DNA of 64,000 nucleotides, from positions 1-64,000 of the forward strand of contig NZ_VDUZ01000023.1 of the NCBI RefSeq assembly GCF_008039615.1, in the 5' to 3' direction. A program made the position numbers and the translations under genes. This DNA comes from Vineibacter terrae (GTDB lineage: Bacteria > Pseudomonadota > Alphaproteobacteria > Reyranellales > Reyranellaceae). The notes below the pieces were generated by a model. That model had not been told where the DNA came from. It did no database searches and worked only from the letters and a program-made list of their open reading frames with translations. Shown piece after piece: positions 60,400 to 64,000 of the stretch (positions are counted from its first letter, which is position 1; each line of letters begins with the position of its first letter).

Positions 60400-60803
60400 G
60401 AGCGCGTGGCGGGCCCCTGTCCTTGGTTGCGGCCAAAGGCTGCGCTGTGTCTCTGTGGTTAGCTTTCATGGTGCCATATGCGGTCGCCCTACCTGCTGCC
60501 GCCGTCGCTCTCAATGCAGGCGGAGCCGTCGTCGGGTCTTCGACGTCACGGATCGGCCGCGTTTGAACGGCCATCGTTCCGGGTTGGATTGTTCCGTTCG
60601 GGTTGTCAGAGCGCACCGGGGTCGCCCTCTATTCACCCGATCAGCACCGGCACAACAGCGACCTTCAGCTTGTCCAGCCGCCTTGAAGAGCGCCGGCGCC
60701 GGGTGCCGATCGCGCTCGATGTGCATACGGACCTTGTGCGCAGGGGAAGACACTTCTTCGGCGGCCTGCTACTAATCGGTCGATCATCTCGACGGAGGGT
60801 GTC

Positions 60804-61094
60804 ATGTACGCCGCAATTCGTCAGGCGAAGGCAAAGGCCGGTATGGCCGATCAGCTTGCCAGCCGGATCAAGGACGTAATTCCGATCATCAGCAGCGTCG
60901 AGGGCTTCATGGGATACTACGTGGTATACGCATCAGACGACACGCTGACCGCGATCAGCGTCTTCAACAACGTCGCCAGCGCCGAAGAATCGAACAGGCT
61001 GGCACTGGCCTGGATAGAAGAGAATCTTGGACCGCTGCTCGTCGGGCCTGCCACCGCGACGGCCGGGCCGGTGATCGTCCATTCCTTACCCTAA
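60804..61094 (+). CDS. Antibiotic biosynthesis monooxygenase (ABM)-like domain protein
   Basis: A 96-aa protein with the ABM fold: YAAIRQAKAKAGMADQLASRI opens the first strand and helix, then FMGYYVVYASDDTLTAISVFNN. CGGAGGG lies 6 bases upstream. Family members include cofactor-free monooxygenases and stress-related dimers; no catalytic residues can be named. It stands alone, with no operon partners. Confidence 0.8.
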   Translation: MYAAIRQAKAKAGMADQLASRIKDVIPIISSVEGFMGYYVVYASDDTLTAISVFNNVASAEESNRLALAWIEENLGPLLVGPATATAGPVIVHSLP

Positions 61095-61391
61095 CGCCAA
61101 CTATCAACGCCAACTATCGCGGGAAGGGTGAGTCAGCGAGAGGCCTTCTGGGAAAGCGCACAAGGCGGACTTTTGCCAGGTTTCCACCTCGTGCCGGAAG
61201 TTCCCTTTGTGCGGATCCGCTTTGCCGGGATGAACTGACCGGAGTTCTTCCGAAACCAAGGCGGCGCGGCCCGATGCGCCGGCAATCATGATCGCGGCCT
61301 ATGGTGAATGGATTGCCCGCCCTGGTGCTCCTTCGCCATCCGTCCTTGAGCGGGCACCAAATGCGTTGATGTCGCGATCTTTGCTTCGTAG
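61095..61391. other. Intergenic region
   Basis: A 297-base gap between the convergent ABM-like and zinc-ribbon genes. Frames here are Arg/Ser-rich and not protein-like. It includes a direct 12-base repeat (CGCCAACTATC) at 61096-61117; no clear terminator was seen. Confidence 0.4.
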
Positions 61392-61616
61392 TCACGGAGC
61401 CTTCCAAGGTTTGTTGGCCGGACCAACTGGCGCACCCATCCGCATGTAGCACTGCGAACAGGCGAAATGTCCGTTGTTGACGTTGTAGGTGCTCTCGAAT
61501 TCCTTGACGTATCTCGCGGGCGATATTCTTCTGAGCAACGCCTCTTCAACGTACTCTTCGATTTCTTCGGGCGACTTGCCACACCCGATACAAACCGGCT
61601 TGTTTAGGTCTGCCAT
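61392..61616 (-). CDS. Small CxxC zinc-ribbon-like protein
   Basis: A 74-aa protein with two CxxC knuckles (CIGC at about 9-12 and CSQC at about 55-58) around an acidic helix SPEEIEEYVEEALLRRISP, a likely zinc ribbon. ATG 61616 was chosen; the frame is open to 61694. Function unknown; a nucleic-acid or protein adaptor is possible. Confidence 0.6.
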   Translation of the reverse strand: MADLNKPVCIGCGKSPEEIEEYVEEALLRRISPARYVKEFESTYNVNNGHFACSQCYMRMGAPVGPANKPWKAP

Positions 61617-62158
61617 GTTCCAACCACAGTGCCGTGGGGATGCAGGACAAATGACGGATGAGCCGGCCCCGTGAAGACCACGGCGGTCAATCATCCGTCA
61701 GCGATGTTTCCTTGGTCCTACGCCACGCTCATGTCGAAACCGTTACGGTGGTAGTTCACTCAGCAGCGGAGCGCAACGGCAAAGGCTTGGTCGAAAATCG
61801 GGCGCTATGCGGCGTCAGGCCAGCCCTGCCTGTTTCAGCGGTATATGGCGCCACTTCCCCGGCCCATCGGGCTGCGGGGAGCGGGAATGCAACGAACACC
61901 ATCTCACCCACCGGCGACTGAGGTCCGCTTCTGACCCGAAGCCGACATGCTCCGAGCATCCGTCAACGGCGAAGCTGGGGAATGGCGGCCGGCGGACGGT
62001 CATCGAAGAGATGAGGATGGCCGTACGGGCGGGCCGCGCCCTCCCGGCGCGCCAGTGCTCAGGGAGGGCGCGAAAGTTCGGCTTTCGGATAGGCAAGGGT
62101 CGCGTCTGGTGCAACGATGGGCCTGCCAGGCGCCAGCGAGGTGCGGGGGGGATAAGTC
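61617..62158. other. Intergenic region before the patatin-like lipoprotein gene
   Basis: A 542-base divergent gap. Open frames here are Arg/Pro/Ala-rich without protein character. A strong hairpin lies at 62035-62072, and CCGCTTCTGACCCGAAGC near 61926 is itself a small imperfect palindrome. The final 15 bases hold the GGGGGG ribosome-binding site. Confidence 0.4.
62035..62072. other. Hairpin upstream of the lipoprotein gene
   Basis: Perfect 11-bp stem CGCGCCCTCCC / GGGAGGGCGCG with a 16-base loop, about 90 bases before the start codon at 62159. Its role is unknown: it could be a leader structure or a REP-like unit. Confidence 0.5.
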
Positions 62159-63370
62159 ATGCTCAGACGCAGAGCGGTTTCACGCATGGCGCTCTCGTGC
62201 GCCGTCGTCGGGCTGGCGGGGTGCTCGATACCCGAGCGCGAGCCGGCCGTGCCGCTGGCCGACACGGAACGCGCCATGCCGTTCGGCATCGCCAATGCTC
62301 GGTACTTCGCCGACGGCGAGGTCAAGGAGATGGAGGTCGAAGGCCGCCGCGCGATCGAGCGCGAGGTCGCAGCGCGGCGCGCAGCGGGCCAGCCGCTGAG
62401 CCCGCTGCCGCCTGTGAATTACCTGGCCGTATCGGGCGGCGGTGACGACGGCGCGTTCGGCGCTGGCCTGCTGGCGGGTTGGAGCGAAAGCGGCACGCGG
62501 CCGGAGTTCAAGCTGGTCACCGGCGTGAGCACGGGCGCGCTGATCGCGCCGTTCGCGTTCCTGGGGTCCTCCTACGACGCGTCGTTGCGCGAGTGCTACA
62601 CGTCGATGAAGGCCGAGAACGTCTTCAAGAAGCGGGGACTGACGGCCGCCATGTTCGACGACGCGATGGCCGACACCTCGCCGCTCGCCGAGGTGATCGC
62701 CCGTTATGCCAACGAGGCCATGCTGGAGGCCATCGCCCGCGAGTACGGCAAGGGCCGCATCCTGCTGATCGGAACGACCAATCTCGACGCGCAGCGGCCG
62801 GTGATCTGGAACATCGGCGCCATCGCGTCCAGCGGCAACCCGCGCGCGCTCGAGCTGTTCCGTAAGATACTGCGCGCGTCGGCGGCCGTGCCGGGCGCCT
62901 TCCAGCCCGTGCTATTCGACGTCGAGCTCGACGGACGCAAATACCAGGAGATGCACGTCGACGGCGGCGCCATCGCCCAGCTCTTCCTGTATCCGGCGTC
63001 GATCAACGTCGGCACCGCCGGGCCGCGGCGCGTGCGGCGGGCGTTCGTCATCAGGAACGCCCGGCTCGATCCGAACTATGCCGCCACCGAGCGGCGGACG
63101 ATCAACATCGCCGGGCGGGCCGTCAGCACCATGCTGACCTCGAGCGGGCGCAACGACGTGCTGCGGACCTACTTCATCAGCAAGCGCGACGGCGTCGACT
63201 ATAACCTCGCCTTCATCGGGTCCGACTTCAACACGCCGGGGTCCGGCGAATTCAGCCCGACATACATGGCGGCGCTGTACGACTATGGCTATCAGCATGC
63301 CCGGCAGGGATATCGCTGGCACAAGGCACCGCCGGGACTGGAGACGCCGGCTGCCGCGGTCAAGCCATGA
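62159..63370 (+). CDS. Patatin-like phospholipase, lipoprotein
   Basis: A 403-aa protein with a lipoprotein signal (lipobox LAGC, lipidated C22), so it is anchored in the outer or inner membrane. The patatin fold is shown by the oxyanion loop SGGGDDGAFGAG (92-103; GGGxxG with Asp insertion), nucleophile S124 in GVSTG, and catalytic D268 in VDGG. A Ser-Asp dyad of this kind hydrolyses phospholipid or other acyl esters. GGGGGG lies 8 bases upstream of the ATG. It stands alone; no secretion partner is next to it. Confidence 0.9.
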   Translation: MLRRRAVSRMALSCAVVGLAGCSIPEREPAVPLADTERAMPFGIANARYFADGEVKEMEVEGRRAIEREVAARRAAGQPLSPLPPVNYLAVSGGGDDGAFGAGLLAGWSESGTRPEFKLVTGVSTGALIAPFAFLGSSYDASLRECYTSMKAENVFKKRGLTAAMFDDAMADTSPLAEVIARYANEAMLEAIAREYGKGRILLIGTTNLDAQRPVIWNIGAIASSGNPRALELFRKILRASAAVPGAFQPVLFDVELDGRKYQEMHVDGGAIAQLFLYPASINVGTAGPRRVRRAFVIRNARLDPNYAATERRTINIAGRAVSTMLTSSGRNDVLRTYFISKRDGVDYNLAFIGSDFNTPGSGEFSPTYMAALYDYGYQHARQGYRWHKAPPGLETPAAAVKP

Positions 63371-63539
63371 GCAGTCGAACGGCAGAACGCGGGATGCGCC
63401 GTCAACCTTGAGCCTGGCGGCTCGATCAACCGGAACCGGATCTGCTTTCTCCATGCTTCGTCGGTGGTGCGCGACGCGGACGCACCAACCGCGCCTGCCG
63501 CATCGGCCGGGTCCGCGACAACCGAGACGGTGCGCAGGG

Positions 63540-64000
63540 TCACGCGCCCGGCTTCTGCCATTCCATGATGTGGAAGTACGGCACGCGGCGGTGCAGCGCC
63601 GCGCGCTGCGGATCGCCGCCCGCCGGCGCCGGCTCGGCGAAGTGGCGCAGCAGCAGACCCTGCCCGAGCAGCAGGGTCATGTAGGTGCTGAGCGGACGAT
63701 GCCAGTTGCGGATGCGGATGCCCTTCCAATGCACCCACGCGGCGCGCTCTTCCAGATAGTGGTCGATATGGAAGCGCAGCTCGCCATACGCGTCGCGGGT
63801 CCAGCCGTCGGGCGGGCCTGCCGTGCTGAAGCTGTTGAGGTTGGCGATCAGCAGCGTGCCGCCGGGCCGCAGCGCCGCAGCCATGCCGGCAATGGCCGTC
63901 CGCAGATCGGGGATGTCGATCAGCGTCAGGTAGCTCACGACCAGGTCGAACGATCCTTCCGGCACGCCCAGCGCCTCGGCGCGGCCGATGCGGTAGTCGC
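63540..64000 (-). CDS. Class I SAM-dependent methyltransferase (truncated by the window edge)
   Basis: The frame is open to the right edge (start outside the window) and encodes the C-terminal 152 residues: GRAEALG then FDLVVSYLTLIDIPDL (motif IV of class I methyltransferases) and LRPGGTLLIANLNS (motif V/VI). No substrate can be assigned. The gap to the patatin-like gene (63371-63539) holds nothing recognisable. Confidence 0.82.
   Translation of the reverse strand, partial: DYRIGRAEALGVPEGSFDLVVSYLTLIDIPDLRTAIAGMAAALRPGGTLLIANLNSFSTAGPPDGWTRDAYGELRFHIDHYLEERAAWVHWKGIRIRNWHRPLSTYMTLLLGQGLLLRHFAEPAPAGGDPQRAALHRRVPYFHIMEWQKPGA

Larger units (their letters stand above)
59917..60460. repeat. Outer 37-bp inverted repeat enclosing nested palindromes
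   Basis: Left arm 59917-59953 (AACCACAGAGGCACAGCGCA...) and right arm 60424-60460 are inverted copies with 36 of 37 bases matching. Inside are a CTTCATGG/CCATGAAG pair (59968-60000 with 60020-60076), a 44-bp pair (60090-60133 with 60200-60243, 41/44), and a GTCATCCTGAGCG palindrome (60261-60399). Confidence 0.8.
59625..60803. other. Gene-poor stretch of nested palindromes
   Basis: Nearly 1.2 kb with no protein-like ORF on either strand; open frames here are translations of the repeats. It holds an outer inverted repeat (59917-60460) with three further palindromes inside, described separately. The final part (60470-60800) has no features except the ribosome-binding site of the gene at 60804. 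Confidence 0.7.

Overview
The window looks like chromosomal DNA from a free-living, metabolically versatile alphaproteobacterium. The evidence is strongly G+C-rich coding sequence, a complete high-affinity amino-acid (Liv-type) ABC transporter with many binding proteins, a lone form-II CoxL-type molybdenum hydroxylase subunit, a P450, acyl-CoA enzymes, M81 (MlrC-like) peptidases, and abundant intergenic palindromes of the GTCATCCCGAGCG and REP types. The order (Hyphomicrobiales or Rhodospirillales/Reyranella-like) is inference only. There is no phage, plasmid, CRISPR or rRNA signature, and one tRNA gene (Val, anticodon CAC).

Layout. 0-8 kb: the end of an unidentified gene, then a peptide/D-amino-acid catabolism neighbourhood (two M81 metallopeptidases, an N-acyl-D-amino-acid deacylase, a B12-type radical SAM enzyme) interrupted by a REP-associated tyrosine transposase (RAYT) framed by its own inverted REP hairpins. 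7.9-13.4 kb: a minus-strand signalling operon made of a transglutaminase-like protein, a membrane Ser/Thr kinase with coiled coil and extracytoplasmic domain, a second transglutaminase-like protein, a class III nucleotide cyclase fused to an FHA domain, and a small membrane protein. 13.5-19.8 kb: a crotonase-fold protein lacking both catalytic glutamates, a DmdC-type acyl-CoA dehydrogenase, a P450, glutathione reductase and a four-EF-hand protein.

19.8-31.8 kb: livGFHM followed by six tandem paralogous substrate-binding proteins of exactly 407 aa. Most are followed by their own hairpin, and four are preceded by a shared leader, so one permease appears to be served by a set of individually expressed receptors. 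32-40 kb: an eight-EF-hand protein, the UDP-GlcNAc genes glmU-glmS, a single-domain response regulator, an HAD phosphatase, an AI-2E-type transporter with a long C-terminal extension, and tRNA-Val. 40-45 kb: a large autotransporter and an M15-like lysin. 45.8-49.5 kb: a cluster of two rSAM-associated transferases, MTA phosphorylase, an uncharacterised cysteine-rich radical SAM protein and an acetyltransferase.

49.6-64 kb: a D-2-hydroxyacid dehydrogenase, the lone CoxL-like subunit, a catalase, a 977-aa Asp-box protein with two small neighbours, a gene-poor stretch of nested palindromes (59.6-60.8 kb), several small proteins, a patatin-like lipoprotein and a truncated methyltransferase.

The parts most worth following up are the kinase/FHA-cyclase/transglutaminase operon, the six-receptor Liv array, the RAYT whose HUH motif reads YVH, the rSAM/transferase/MTA-phosphorylase cluster, and the 977-aa Asp-box protein locus.
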